DNA of 64,000 nt, taken from NCBI GenBank assembly GCA_030142905.1, contig JASJOG010000010.1:1253501-1317500 (forward strand). Reading direction: 5' to 3'. The stretch is from Heliopora coerulea. Its lineage: Eukaryota; Cnidaria; Anthozoa; Scleralcyonacea; Helioporidae. How positions within the stretch are numbered: position 1 is the stretch's first letter; every line of letters starts with the position of its first letter. Both the position numbers and the translations under genes were made by a program. Shown piece after piece: positions 11,480-23,900 of this stretch. The notes under the pieces are model-generated. The model was not told the DNA's origin, made no database searches, and saw only the letters and a list, made by a program, of their open reading frames with translations.

Positions 11480-11930
11480 TTTGCTATTACGCCTTTTGCT
11501 GTTCGTTACAAGAAAATATTCTATCATTAACGTCAATCTCAAACTCATAAACACAAAAATACATTCATTTTATTCATTCGACATTCATTTGCGTAAATAC
11601 GCAACCATTTGCAACGAAGGACATTCTATAGCGCCAACAGACGACAAATAACACCACTCTACTATACATTAGGAATAATAAAATTTTAAATAGGCAACAT
11701 ATTTCTCTTGCGTAATTGATACTTTATTATCCCTAATGTATAGAGAATGGTGTTAATGGTCATCTGTTATCTCTATAGAATACCCTTCGATGCAAATTAA
11801 TGGTCGCGTGTCTGCGCTAGTGGATGTGGATTGAATAAAATGAATGTATTTTTGCGTTAATGAGTATGAGGTTGGCGTTAATGATAGTATGCATTCCGGT
11901 AATGAACAGCAAAAGGTGTAGTACTGATAG
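11480..11930. repeat. foldback repeat, arms about 200 bp
   Basis: The left arm (about 11480-11681) and the reversed right arm (about 11724-11930) match over most of their length. Shared words are CCTTTTGCTGTTC, ATTCTATAG and TATACATTAG near the centre. Identity is perhaps 70-75%, so it is old. It abuts the truncated 5' end of the LINE and has no coding content. Confidence 0.7.
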
Positions 11931-12411
11931 GACAGTTGCAAATATACTTGACGTTTTGCCCTTGTTCTAAAAGATCGATCAGGAGCTTTACGAACTATTC
12001 TTCTGTGCATACTCCACTGATGGACAATGAAAAATATGAAGCATTTGCAAAAATTCAAGTAGGCACTGAAGGTTTAAAAAATATCTTAGTACCAGTGTTG
12101 TGATTTTAGTGATTTTATGGAAAATAACCCCGACGTTTGCAGCCCTCGACAGGTGACTTTTTAATTACCGAAGCTAAATTTTTTGTATACTATACTGTAA
12201 CAGAGCTTTCTCTTAATATAAAATTCATTGTAAAACTCAAAATACCAGGGAATCAATTTTGCCTTTGAATTTCCTCATTTACATAGTATTGTCACGGTGT
12301 CGAAATTAACAGACTTCACGTTCACTAAAGCGTTTATAAAAATGCCCTTATTTCTTATTTTATTCAATTTTCTGGTTCACCAAATCTCCAAATATTGAAG
12401 TGTTCAGTTCA

Positions 12412-12952
12412 AGGGCGGGAATCACTTCCTAAAAGGGGGGGGGGGACGGAGCCGGCCAAGTGATGTGGAAGCATTCCCTCTGAAAGTTGTTTGTTTTTTT
12501 TAAATCTAATGTTTATGAAATGCCTTTTCCGACATTCTGAGATTGTTTCTTTGGAACAACATTCGTACCTTATTTTTCAATCGAAACGAAGCCATGCATT
12601 TCCTCCAAACAGCAATAAAGACGTTATAGTATGACTAAACAAAATATTTCTGATTGTTTACAAAATGGCGTCCAAAGAAGAACTATCGGACTGTAAAATA
12701 ACTTGGCAAATTTTCATAATTTATCATGTATTCGAACCAACAATACCTAGTTAAGAATTGGGGCTGAAAAAGGTTATATCGGAAAATCGTAAAGGTAAAC
12801 ATGGAACCATAAGCGCCGAGGGAACAGAAATTAGGCTTCACTTGTCATGAACTTTGCAAAACGTGGGGGGGGGGGTTAATTATATATGTAGCCCCTTCTG
12901 TTCAAAAAGTAGGGGGATATGTCCCCCGATCCCCCTCAGGATTTACGTCCTT
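12412..12952. mobile_element. possible old TIR element
   Basis: The left end CAAGGGCGGGAATCAC resembles the reversed right end CAAGGACGTAAATCCT, and both lie beside G or C runs (G run near 12437; C runs near 12923). The rest is anonymous AT-rich DNA. The call is weak. Confidence 0.3.
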
Positions 12953-13032
12953 GGTTCACTTTCATTCACATACGATGAACCATTTCGCGTCAAGAGCGTG
13001 TTATATTTTGCTAATTTTCGGCCGATGAAACG

Positions 13033-13403
13033 CGGCGGGTGGAATTTGCAGAATGCAGAATGCAGAACGCAGAACGCGACGTCTGTACTTTAGGTCAGCG
13101 GTGATACGTAAAATCTCTCTTCACGCACGTTTTGCACGTTTCACCTACGTTTCATGGCTCAGCATGGCTGATTTCGAGATTATAGATAGCGACAGGTCAG
13201 TTAATAAAAAGTCTTTTGTTTTTTTTACCCTATCCCTAACCCTAACCCCAACCCTAACCCTAACCCTAACCCTAACCCTAACCCTAACCAACCCTAACCC
13301 TAACCCTAATTCAGGTATCACCGCTGACCTAAAGTGCAGACGTCGCGTTCTGCGTTCTGCGTTCTGCGTTCTGCATTCTGCATTCTGCAAATTCCACCCG
13401 CCA
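13033..13403. mobile_element. 371-bp TIR element carrying telomere-type repeats, 9-bp TSD
   Basis: It is flanked by a perfect direct repeat GATGAAACG (13024-13032 and 13404-13412). Terminal inverted arms of 75 and 89 bp start (C/T)GGCGGGTGGAATTTGCAG and contain short tandem GCAGAAT/GCAGAAC units, then ACGTCTG and CTTTAGGTCAGCGG. A 9-bp duplication fits a Mutator-like element best, but no transposase is present. The interior holds a CCCTAA array and a short ATG-started segment (MADFEIIDSDRSVNKK at 13163) that could be captured host DNA. Confidence 0.75.
13226..13310 (+). repeat. interstitial telomeric repeat (CCCTAA)n
   Basis: About 14 units of CCCTAA, a few degenerate (CCCTAT, CCCCAA), read on the plus strand. 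This equals TTAGGG on the other strand. It lies in the middle of the TIR element at 13033-13403. Confidence 0.9.
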
Positions 13404-13412
13404 GATGAAACG

Positions 13413-16143
13413 TCGTCTCTGACTCCATGCCGTATTTCACGTTTACTCGAAATTTTTATCATGATTTTCAATAATAGTTCACCGAAAGGATTATGTAGTC
13501 AAAATATGAAGAAATTCCAAATTTCGTGTTTGTCCACGAGTTCTCAATATTTACTCGTCCGCTCTCAGCAAAATCGGATACTTTCAGCGAGTTCACACAT
13601 TTTTTATCTTTTCATAAAAATAGACCATTTCTGAGTTTTGCCAGTAATCAGTGATCTGAATTGGGGTAAAACTTAGTCGATTCCGTGAAGATGCGGCTGA
13701 GACCAGATTGCGAAAAATAATTTTAACGACTTATTTCAAAAAAACAAAATCTTTGTAGAGTGTATGGCATGAATTACGAGGTATTAACACTTAAATGAAT
13801 TGAATCCAATAAAAAATTCACAGGATGTTTATACATCCTGTTTGTATATACGGGGATGTACTCACTGATCTCAACATCCCCATGAACTGTCAGCTGGGTC
13901 CAAGTATTGCACCCATAAATGTGAGAAGAATTGGCGACGGAAAATGTGAACCGAATGGAAAATGTAAACTTGTGAAGGCGGAAGCGAATGAAAAATGTAA
14001 AGCGAACATATGGCAAATCAACCGAAGATAAGATACAATGCAAAATTAGTGACGGGCTGATACCGATACCACAAAATATTCGACAGTACCATCGATACCG
14101 TAATAACTTCTAAAGGTATCACGATGTTCACGAGAAATATCGATTAACTCGATACCTCACGTGATTCGTCTGCGGCACTCACACTGACTGCACTGTTTCG
14201 GTCAGTAGGAAGCGAAACGGTACCGTAGCGTGCAAGACTGCGTGCAAGGAGGTGTAACTAGGTGTGAGTAAGCGAATTGAATATTGATAGTAAGGTGAAT
14301 GATGAGAAGTCACGGTTCTGTGAGGAGTATTTTCAGTTTCTGGCTTACTTCCCTACGACCGCTAACTTTAATTCGAGGACTAGGACCAAGCATGCGTAAA
14401 TCCGCAAACCCGCGGGTTGTGGAATGTTTGGAACGTGGGCGACCAAATATACGAAGTTTCCAAACACTCGACGTAAAAATATTATACTGACAATGCTTTA
14501 CATTTTTCATGGTATCATTGTCTGATGATCAGCTAGCATAGAATGAAGCAAGTGGCTATTTGAAAGCTTTTAGACTGTTTCCATTGAGAATATACTCTGA
14601 TAACTTTCAATCAGTAGATCAGTTTATGGTCTTGGTGGATATTTGTCTCACGAATATGTCAACTTTGGAAGGTACGTTTAAAAGGAAAATGTTTCATATC
14701 ATTCTGCATAACTGTGATTTAAGAACGTGATCGGATGATTTAGTTTTCTGTATAAGTTCTTACACCCTCAAAACGTTTCGCATTTTTGTTGATGCTTTCG
14801 TATTATTGTGTTCAATAAATATGTTCGGTAACCCACTAGAGATACCTTTTATCAACATCTTTATTTAAAATCTTTTCATTAATTCATCAGATGTTAATAA
14901 AACCGTTATTTCAAGTTTTGATGTGGGATATGCTTATTGAATTTTAAGGTACATTAATGTGTATTTTGCCTCAACCGCTTTCGTGGCCAACGCAGTTGCA
15001 ATTGTTGTGAAATGAATTAAATTATAATATGTAAAGTAATATCTACGAGTGTTTAGTGATGTTTTATGGGTGCTCAAAACTGCTTTTTGTTTCTGAAAGT
15101 CATGATATTTTGAATTTTGAAAAAATATTGAGACATTCTTTTACCAATAAAGTCAGTTTAGATGATCCACTAGCTCACACATCTTGTGATATTCTTTAAA
15201 ACTGCTGTATACAGTCATTTAGTGCTTCCTTGAAATATTCAATAACAAAGAACTGAACATTTAACATGTAAAATTGTGGACACTAATAAATGGTCATACA
15301 TTTGGAAACTGATGAAACTTTAGGAGATCAAATCCTGGTCAACAAAGTGAAACCTCTTCAATGTACTAGAAAGAAGTACATCTTTTTCTAGTTATTGGAG
15401 AGTCAATCAGCAACGTGCCAAGGATTTGAATCACAGTGTTCAAATACACAAAAACCATTAATATATATTTCTTATATGTAAAAAGTAATATTGAACTTGC
15501 AACACAAGCTTCTGTCAGTACAGTTTTGGCAGGAAATTTTCCATGTCTGGATACTCTGTTCCAAACCTTGGTATCAAACAATCAGAATCCATTTACAATA
15601 CATGGCATTTACATCACAATGGAAATGTGAGGTGGTTAATTTGTATTTTAGTTCTTGTCTGATTTTTTTGTTTTAAATTTCTTTGCCCATGTTATGTTCT
15701 TTTGCATATAGTATTCATCATTCAAGAAATAAAACTAACAAGGAAGTTAGACATGAATAAGAACTCAAATAATTAAAATTACTGACTGATTTGTCCCAAA
15801 AATATCAAATTAAATAGAGTTGCATGTTGTGATAATTTATTGTTTTGAAATTTATGAAACCCCAAGCTAATTAAAACTGTTACAATGGCTTGACATACCC
15901 CTCACTAAAATTATTAAATGTACATCAATAAAGTTTGCAATTTTGGCCCTGCTGCCATCAATCCCTTGGTATGAGCATGAAATTTTATTTGTCTGAGCAC
16001 CTTTTCTTTCAAATAAATTGCCCGAATTACTTTTAGCACCTGAGTTTCAATTTTCTGGATTGTTAACTACTGTACCACCTGCAGATTTGTCTGTGGAAGG
16101 CAAGTGGCGTTTTTTGTGTACAGGAATAATACTGGTATAAATA
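13413..16143. other. intergenic DNA, nothing recognised
   Basis: AT-rich intergenic DNA. Short ORFs lack domains or splice logic. Small features are an 8-bp hairpin ACAGGATG/CATCCTGT near 13821, repeats of an AAAATGTRAA word at 13940-14010, and a GATACC-rich stretch at 14060-14160. Confidence 0.4.
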
Positions 16144-16327
16144 TATTTTGGAAATGTAGGAGCTTGGAGATATCTTAAGTGATAGATGAATGTTTGTCAC
16201 TGGTCATCAGCAAGTTGCAGGTTCAATCCCTTTTGGGCACTCAGAAATTGTTTTCTAAGGATAGAGCTTGACAAATGTTCATCTGTCATGATTCAAGTTA
16301 TGTCCAAGCTCCTACATTTCCAAAAAT
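16144..16327 (+). mobile_element. TIR element with degenerate tRNA-like core
   Basis: Inverted ends 16144-16168 and 16303-16327 share GGAAATGTAGGAGCTTGGA. A second inverted pair lies inside (GATGAATGTTTGTCA and TGACAAATGTTCATC). The centre keeps the B box (GGTTCAATCCC) of the tRNA-like family. The GAGCTTGGA end is shared with the copies at 41.4 and 61.4 kb. Confidence 0.65.
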
Positions 16328-16417
16328 ACATCTCATTATAGCATTAGTAATATATCAATGGCTTCTGCTTAGGTTGCACATATGTCAAACTTGCACCTTA
16401 GCTCTCTATTTCAATCT

Positions 16418-16500
16418 TGGTAATGTAACTCAATTGTTAGAGCATTTCACTGGCCATCAGAAGATTACAGGTTTGATCCCCATCTGGAGCTGAGAAATTC
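16418..16500 (+). repeat. second tRNA-like family copy
   Basis: Contains a degenerate A box (TAACTCAATTG), GTTAGAGCATTTCACTGG and the B box GGTTTGATCCCC, followed by GAGCTGAGAAATTC. It is the tRNA-like core of the 3157-3345 family without recognisable inverted ends. Confidence 0.55.
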
Positions 16501-17465
16501 ATAATAACACCAGGTGATTTTATTTGGCCAAGAATGAAGCCAACCTTTTAAGTTAATTTGTTAATCACCAAACTCAAATATTTTTTACAACCTATTTAAG
16601 TCTATACTGCATGCAGGACATTCGAGGAGAATACTCAGCTTGACTACTCCAGTTGGGTTTTTAGAGCACTCATACTTTGTACTCTTTCTTAGTGATCAAA
16701 ACTTTACAAGTACTCAAATTTGGCCATTTACTCTACCGTAAATGATGTAAGGGGATGATCAACTTCATTAATGGTTTTTAGAAGAAATAAGGGTAGATCA
16801 TTGCCAAGAATTTGAAAAAGATCTAGAGAACTTGTTCTGTGGATTATCTGATATTGTACTTCTTTCGACAGGTACCACCCAGATGGGGGGAGAGTGGGTT
16901 CAAATTGACCCTGTGCCCGAGTTTTTTGTGCGCTTAAAATGTTTGGGTGTTAGTACTGATCCAAGCAATTGTATTTCACTGTTATGATTACACCGCTGCA
17001 AACAACTTTTGCTTGGGCGACAGTCAGTTGGGTCCAAAGCTTGCGTGACAGCACAACAACAAGGAAATGGGAGAAAAATTGTGCAAACTCTAACAAATCG
17101 AACTAAGATTATATCCAATCTCGATTTCTGTATAGCTAAAACTTATCAATTGTTGAGCAAAGTTTGCGCAATAAGCGTCGGCTATATTGTATGTCGTAAA
17201 ACTCTGATATTTGGGCTCAAAAATTGCCACTCAGTGTTTTAAATTTTGTATATCTGCGGCTACTCTTGCCATGACGGTGGCGTAAACAAGTTTACGGAAC
17301 ACAGGTTCGTGTGAACGACACTGCGTTTGTGCCAACTTAGTCATGGCTATATCGCAGTTTCGTTGGCATTCTATTCAATTCTGGACTGACTGGACGAGGA
17401 GTTTAGCTTCTCCCCGGTCAAAATATTGTACAAAAGAATGAAGTGTATTGTGTTGTTTTGTGTAG

Positions 17466-17979
17466 AAGCTGTTAGAGCTATTCAAGCTCTGGAGAATGTT
17501 CATGACAGACTGCAAAGGCAGGGAAACCATGTATTTGATGAGAACATCATGCGTATGAAACATACTTTGAACAGTCCTCTTCTGAGACAGCTTTTGGGCA
17601 TCCAAGCGTCATGCAAAGAGTTAAATCACAAGATAAGCACTGCCAAAGGAGATACCATCAGTGACTTTGAATTTTCTCAAGAAGGAGGCCTGATTACAAT
17701 CCCTGCGAGACAGTTAAGACTAGACAAAGATAGAGCTCGTGCTACTTCAAACTCTGTCGCACAAGTGGAGTCATCTTTTCACAATCATTTTGAAGATGAT
17801 AGGGCAGATCTTTTTCAGCGTCTTTTGCCCGTGGCTCAGGGTAGGGATATGGAAACGATTGTTTTGTCCAAACCTGAAAGAGGAGGACTTGGATTTAGTG
17901 TGGTGGGGTTAAAAAGTGAAAATAAAGGAGAACTGGGAATTTTTATTCAGGATGTACAGACAGATGGCGTGGCTGCCAG
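17466..17979 (+). CDS. MPDZ: MPDZ exon: L27 domain and first half of PDZ1
   Basis: The acceptor is TTTTGTGTAG, the donor CCAG/GTAAG, phase 2 out. L27 spans roughly the first 55 residues ([17 protein letters not shown], then [11 protein letters not shown]). A polar linker of about 75 residues follows, then PDZ1 with the carboxylate loop GGLGFSVVG. An ATG at 17438 is in frame, but the bases after it look like the polypyrimidine tract, so I start the exon at 17466. Confidence 0.88.
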
Positions 17980-20900
17980 GTAAGATTTTAAAAATAGCTT
18001 TTCCTCTTATCCAAACTGCATATGTAATGCATTAAATGAATGGAATGATTGAGCACTTTAACCTGTCCAGGATTTCGTACTTTATGGAGTTTAAAACACG
18101 GGACGGCAACCGAGTGCTTTAGACCTATTAAAGCACAAACTGCAAAGTTTTTGGATTATTATATAAAATTCTTCATAACCTCATTAATACTTCATGAGGA
18201 AAATACAAAGGAAAGTAATAATCGTGTCGTGTCTTTAAATGTGATAAAGACACGCTTGCTTTTCTCCTCAAAGTTTTGCTTCTTAGAAAACAATTTTTAA
18301 ACTTTCTTCACAAATTGGTGGTTTTTGAAGTCATTTGAAAACTCAGACTTCGTGCTTCGTTGCATCTAAAACACTTGGCTATCGCCTTGTCTTTTGTATA
18401 CGTTAAAACATGGGTTCTGGGATGAGTGAAAGATTCATCAATTATATTCATTCAAGATCATGTTCAGAGTAGGTGCTTTATGCATCTCGGATACGAGAAA
18501 TAACTAGAAATACAAGTACGCGATCATCCCTCGCCCATTATTTCATCATATCCCTTGAGAATAAGAACGAGGTTGACGGGTTTAAAGGTCGTTGAAGAGC
18601 CTAAAATTTAAATTTAGATAAGAAATTGCCCATATTTTAACTGGAAACACAAAAAATTATTATGTGTTGGCTGAAAGATGTTTTAAGGCATTAAAAATTA
18701 ACAATTAGAACAGAAAACGTGCCGAGAATCGTGTATCCCCTGTTCAAACCCTCATTCCTCTACAGCATACTTGAGAGAACTGATAAAGAGGTATGAATAC
18801 TTTAAATTGCAAAAAGATAAAAAAATAACTCTTTTGATGTGAATTTAAACTTATTGGTTTATGGAAATTGTCAAGAAAACCAAAATGAAAAATATATTTA
18901 ACGTCAGAAGAAATGGAAACAAATTTATTCTCATGATTAAAATAATGAGTGCCGCGACCAAACCTCGTAATTGTTGCGTTGTTTGTTACTTCACAATAAC
19001 ACTTCACAATAACACTTCACAATAACACCTCTCACTTACGGGGCTCCATGTAAGATTTGGTTAAAACAAAACCTAATACCCAATGCCTGCCGACAACTTT
19101 AAAAAATATAATATAAAACAAACTCCGAAAAGAAGCATCTTGGTACTCAAAATATGAGTAAAAGCGCCAGACAAAATTGAGAAATACGAATACAACAGCA
19201 TTTTATAACAAATACTAAAAAACTACTTTACTGGAGGTTTTTCTCTTGCATATCTGCGTTTTTCACAGCTTTTTCAAACTTTTTCGGACGTTAGCATTGT
19301 GAGAAATGTTAAGGTTTCACGCACGAAAGTAAACCTAGTTGTTCGTCTGAAAACCAGCCAGTTTAAATACTTTACCTCGAACAATAGTTTATAGTGGCCT
19401 ATAAAAGTTCATGACAGTTTTGTGAAGTTTTTATATCGGTTCGTTCAAGTGGTGTTTCAGATTCTGAAACATTTTCCCCTACGATTCGTATCAAGAAATC
19501 TAACTTCTCGTTTTCCTAAAATCTTTTATAATCATTTTCCCCCTGTTGTGCTCTTTAATATAGTGCTTTTCCTTACCTTTAATGTCTTCCTCGCATTTCC
19601 TCTAAGGTTCTCTTCGCCAATTTAACCCATACCATTTTGTACTTCCGAATCTTGAGGAATCCCGAGTGAAAAGCATGGCCCCATTGAAATTGTTTTCTGA
19701 CAGGTGTCCCCGCCCAAGCACTCCGCTGCGTACTAGCCTGGTAGGCCCTCCAAAGAGGCTGGTATGCACGCAATTAAACTGGTCAGAATCCTGCCAAATT
19801 GAAGAGCTGCACAGATAGTTTCGAACGGATTCGGAGAAGTTTAAAGGAAGTACTGAGCCAAAAAATGAGAAAACGACGTACTGACATTTTAAATGAAAGC
19901 CTGCATATGAGTAAAAATGAAGGGTTGTAGCTCGGAAACTCAGTACATTGTCCTCTCATTCCTTGGAAGCTTTCTCTGCTTCAGAATCCAGACAGCTAAT
20001 CTCACTCCGCGTCAAAGTAAATCAAATATGGAGACGATTTCTCTGAACCAATCAGATGGAGAATGCCTGGCCCTTACATTTTGGCGAACTGATGGGGCTA
20101 CTCGGGTATTTCTCTTTGACCTTGTACCTTTGGCACTCTGATTTGGGTATCACGTTAATGTTATTCCTGTAATTTCCGTGCCCAAGTACCTTGCACCCTG
20201 CAGGTAGTCTACGCAAAACGTGTCTTCAGGAGAGATAAATACGCTGTTACTGGACGATGAAACCTGCTGTGCTCTTGAAGGAGCCAAGCCATTAGAGTAA
20301 TTTTGAGGCGAGATCCATTACAGAGTTCTCAATCTAATTTGTATCCATAGGCACGAGTCAAAAGTGTGTTGATGCAGTGTAATTTTCCAAATTTTTGAAA
20401 TTGTAATTGATCCAAAATTCAAGACAAAATTTTCGTTGCCAGCGTTAGTATTAACGTTTTGCATGTAATGCTCTCTTTTGCATTTTATATAAAAGAATCT
20501 CTGTCTTATTTTTCATTTAGAGACGGTCGCTTACAGGAAGGTGATCAAATTCTGGCCATAAATAAGAAGCTACTGGACAGTGGATTAACACATCATGAAG
20601 CAATTGCTATTTTGCAAGAAAGCAAAGGTGACATTGAGCTTATAGTAGCCAAAGGTGTACCTGGTTCGTTGTCGCGAAGCTCATCATTTGCTAGTTCTTC
20701 ACTTTCAAGATCATCTTCTGCTGTCAGTAACATTTCTCAAAATTCTGTATCGATACCAGTAAGTGTATTGAAATGTTGTACTGTAAATCCTTATCTTTAG
20801 CTCCGTTATTCTCCGTATTTATTCGACCACCAACAAATATTTGATCTATAAACGAATTTTTTAGCTTTATTTCGTTGTTATATCTGTATGGAAATGATTA

Positions 20901-23900
20901 TCGTTGTTGTGTCCGTGTCGTATAGTTAGGGTAACATTATTGTATCATTATCGTATCGTTGTCCCATCGTTTTCGTATTGTTGTTCTTTCGTTGTCGTAT
21001 TGTTATCCTGTCGTAATATTTATCTCTTGCTTGTCGTATCGATATCACTTGTTTATTACTGTATGTCGCCATCACGAGTATCGTTAATCCTGTATCCGGT
21101 CGAGATGTCTCCAGTTGACAAGCTAAATCGTCTGGCATTTAATCAAAACGATAAAATTTAGATTCGGATCGAAAAGAGCTAAAATGAACGAGTGTCTGAT
21201 TGCCAATTTTAATGGAATTATACGTTAGATAAATAGCGTTGTGCAAATCATTATATAATTAACGATTACATCGTGAGATCCAAAATGGAAATTTCTTTGA
21301 GCCAGTTGAGGTGATAATTGATTACTGCAAAGCCCGAGTATACAGTAATTTTTAGAACGAACTGTAGTAGTCCAGTGCAAAAGCTGCAATCTGATTGGCT
21401 ACGCTACTCAATTTTGAATTGTCAGTTGACATGGAGTAGCGGCCACTAACCCGATAACGTCGAGTTTTCATGCCACAAACGATGCTTATAAATTATTTTT
21501 CGTAATAAACTGGAAAAACCTACCAAAATCAATTAGTTTCTTGAAGCGGCCTCATGAATCCAAAAACTTACTGTGTTAGTTTGTTTTTTAAAATTTAATG
21601 AAAAAACTTGTAGTAAGCATTGTTGATGGTTGAAAAACTCAGCCTTATCGCTACTCGATATCCTGCAGTTATTGAATATAGAATAACGTCTCCAATCAGA
21701 TTGCAGCATTTGTATTAGACTGCAAGGAAGTGTTTACTCAGAAAATTTTAAAATTAATTTACAGTTTTATATCAAAATTTTGTGAATTTTAATGCCAATC
21801 CTACAATTAACTATCCGCTGATTGTAAATAAAATGTTGTAAGCCAATACACATATCCCCTTTTTGACCCAATCATAGTGACTGAAATCATTGTAAAATCT
21901 TTTAACTTTTAAAAGCGTGACTATGGCGACTACAGATTGTGTTTCAGCATAATGCAAATTGACCAAAATTAAACACAAAACAATTTTAATAGATTATGGG
22001 CCTCGAACAATGAAAATACGTGTAAAATTAATTTTATTGTGAAATAGATATTTAGAAAGGTGGAAAATATACTTGACATTTTCTCAAGTTGTTTCATTCC
22101 ACTATTCCTACTTTTCACTCTATCCCAACTTTTCACTCTATCCCAGTATTATTTTTGTATGAAAGGCTTGTGTACCTTAAAATCATTTACACCAAAACGA
22201 ACAAATTTTCATTACAACCAGGTGAGATATCAGATGTGCTGTATAGTTCGTGCTATATAGTTCCGATTCAGAGGAAAGTGAACAAAAGCATCTGTTCGAT
22301 GTTTTAAAGACAAATAACAAACCTAATGACTTTGTAAGAAAACTATTTCAAACCTTACACCACCATGCACAAACAATGACAATGAAATATCCACGGTGTG
22401 TTGACGATTGATCTTAAAAGGATCTTTGGTAGTTTCAGCGCGAAAGTTGCCCAAAAGCGTTCGTTGACGTTGGGACATGTTCTTGCAAAACTCAAAGATT
22501 GCGAAGGAACAAAGAAAAGAAGCGATTTATTCCATTCCTTTCAATGATTGTGACCAGGAGTATATCAGCCAAACAAAACGTCAGTTTGGAACCCGTTTAA
22601 AAGGTCATTAAAAAACTGTTTTCTTCCCAAAAATGGAATATTGAGCTTTTCGGAGCACGCGTGCTATAGCAGCCATACGGCTGCGTGGAAAATTCCAGAA
22701 CAATTACCACCAATCTGCGTACCACAAAAGACGTCTGGAGGCCTGAAATATCAATAGCGCTCCCGCCCTAATGAATCGAAATGGCAGTAATCTATTGCCA
22801 GAAGCCTGTTCGGATCTAGTCTATAGATAACGTCATCAGTGGTTCTATGAGGATAAATGGGACCTTAATCCCAGAATGATCGCCCCTGATCAACACATTT
22901 AACCTGGGTCTCAAAACGTTGGGTCATGAACGGTAACCTTGTAAACTACGTTCCAAACTTTTCAAGCCAGAGTAGCTTCAAACCATGTCATTTATACCTG
23001 TGTGCATACATACGCATGCTTAAAGAGTGTCTATACTTGTATTTACCAGGCTGGTGATGGTGTTCACATTCGTCATATTGAAACTGTAGAACTTCCTAAT
23101 GATGGTTCTGGACTTGGGTTTGGTATAATTGGGAGTCGTAATTCTGGTGTAGTTATTAAGACCATACTGGGTGGTGGAGTCGCAGACAAGGTTAGTGAAA
23201 TATGCTCAAAATCGATGGTGATTGATAAAAAGATTGAAATTGGATAGAGATAAATGCGTTCCAGATTCGTAGGTGGTCGTCTCGAAATTACTGAGTGAGA
23301 AGATTGTCAAGACATTAGGGTGTAGGGTACAACATCCAGCAAACAATCTGCAGCACTGGCTTTCGAATTATGTATTTTGACGCTAATTACACGAGGCCGA
23401 TAGAAAGTGGGATTGGCACGACTCAGGTCATTCTGCACGCAGATCCTTGTTTTAGTTTTTATGAGACCTGTTCGAAAAATCATCTCGGTTCGGTCAGAGT
23501 CATTCCGGGTGCTGGACTGACACGAATGAGTTCAGATTGGTCTGAAATTTTCTGTATTAAAACGCGAAATCTCGTAACGTCGCCCAGTTGTATTGCAAAG
23601 AATACTAATGCCTTGATTATTTGAAGGCAAACTGGCCCGGCTAACGGGCTAGCCCTGTTACCTCGGCGATCATGTTTTGATATTACATGAAGAGGACTGG
23701 ACCGCTTGCCAAGCTGTGCGCATGCTCCCTGAATGTAACCTAGCCAGTGAATTCGATTTCCATATCTGGAATGCTAACTCCCAGTCATTTGCCCGGGCAA
23801 AAAGTGAAGCCAAGATGTTCGCCCATGGAGGGTAATTTCGTACGTCAGTTTCAGTCCTCTTTGCGCACTTGCATACCAGTTCCAGTCCTTTGCACGACTT

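Noticed and set aside
13053..13634. 193-residue ORF on the plus strand
   Set aside because: It reads through tandem repeats and the telomeric array (LTLTLT, PNPNPN) and has no domain.
17438..17465. ATG at 17438 in frame with the L27 exon (MKCIVLFC) as the gene start
   Set aside because: The bases after it are a T/G-rich tract ending in GTAG, a normal 3' splice site. The predicted N-terminus would be hydrophobic and unlike this family. The true first exon is not identified.
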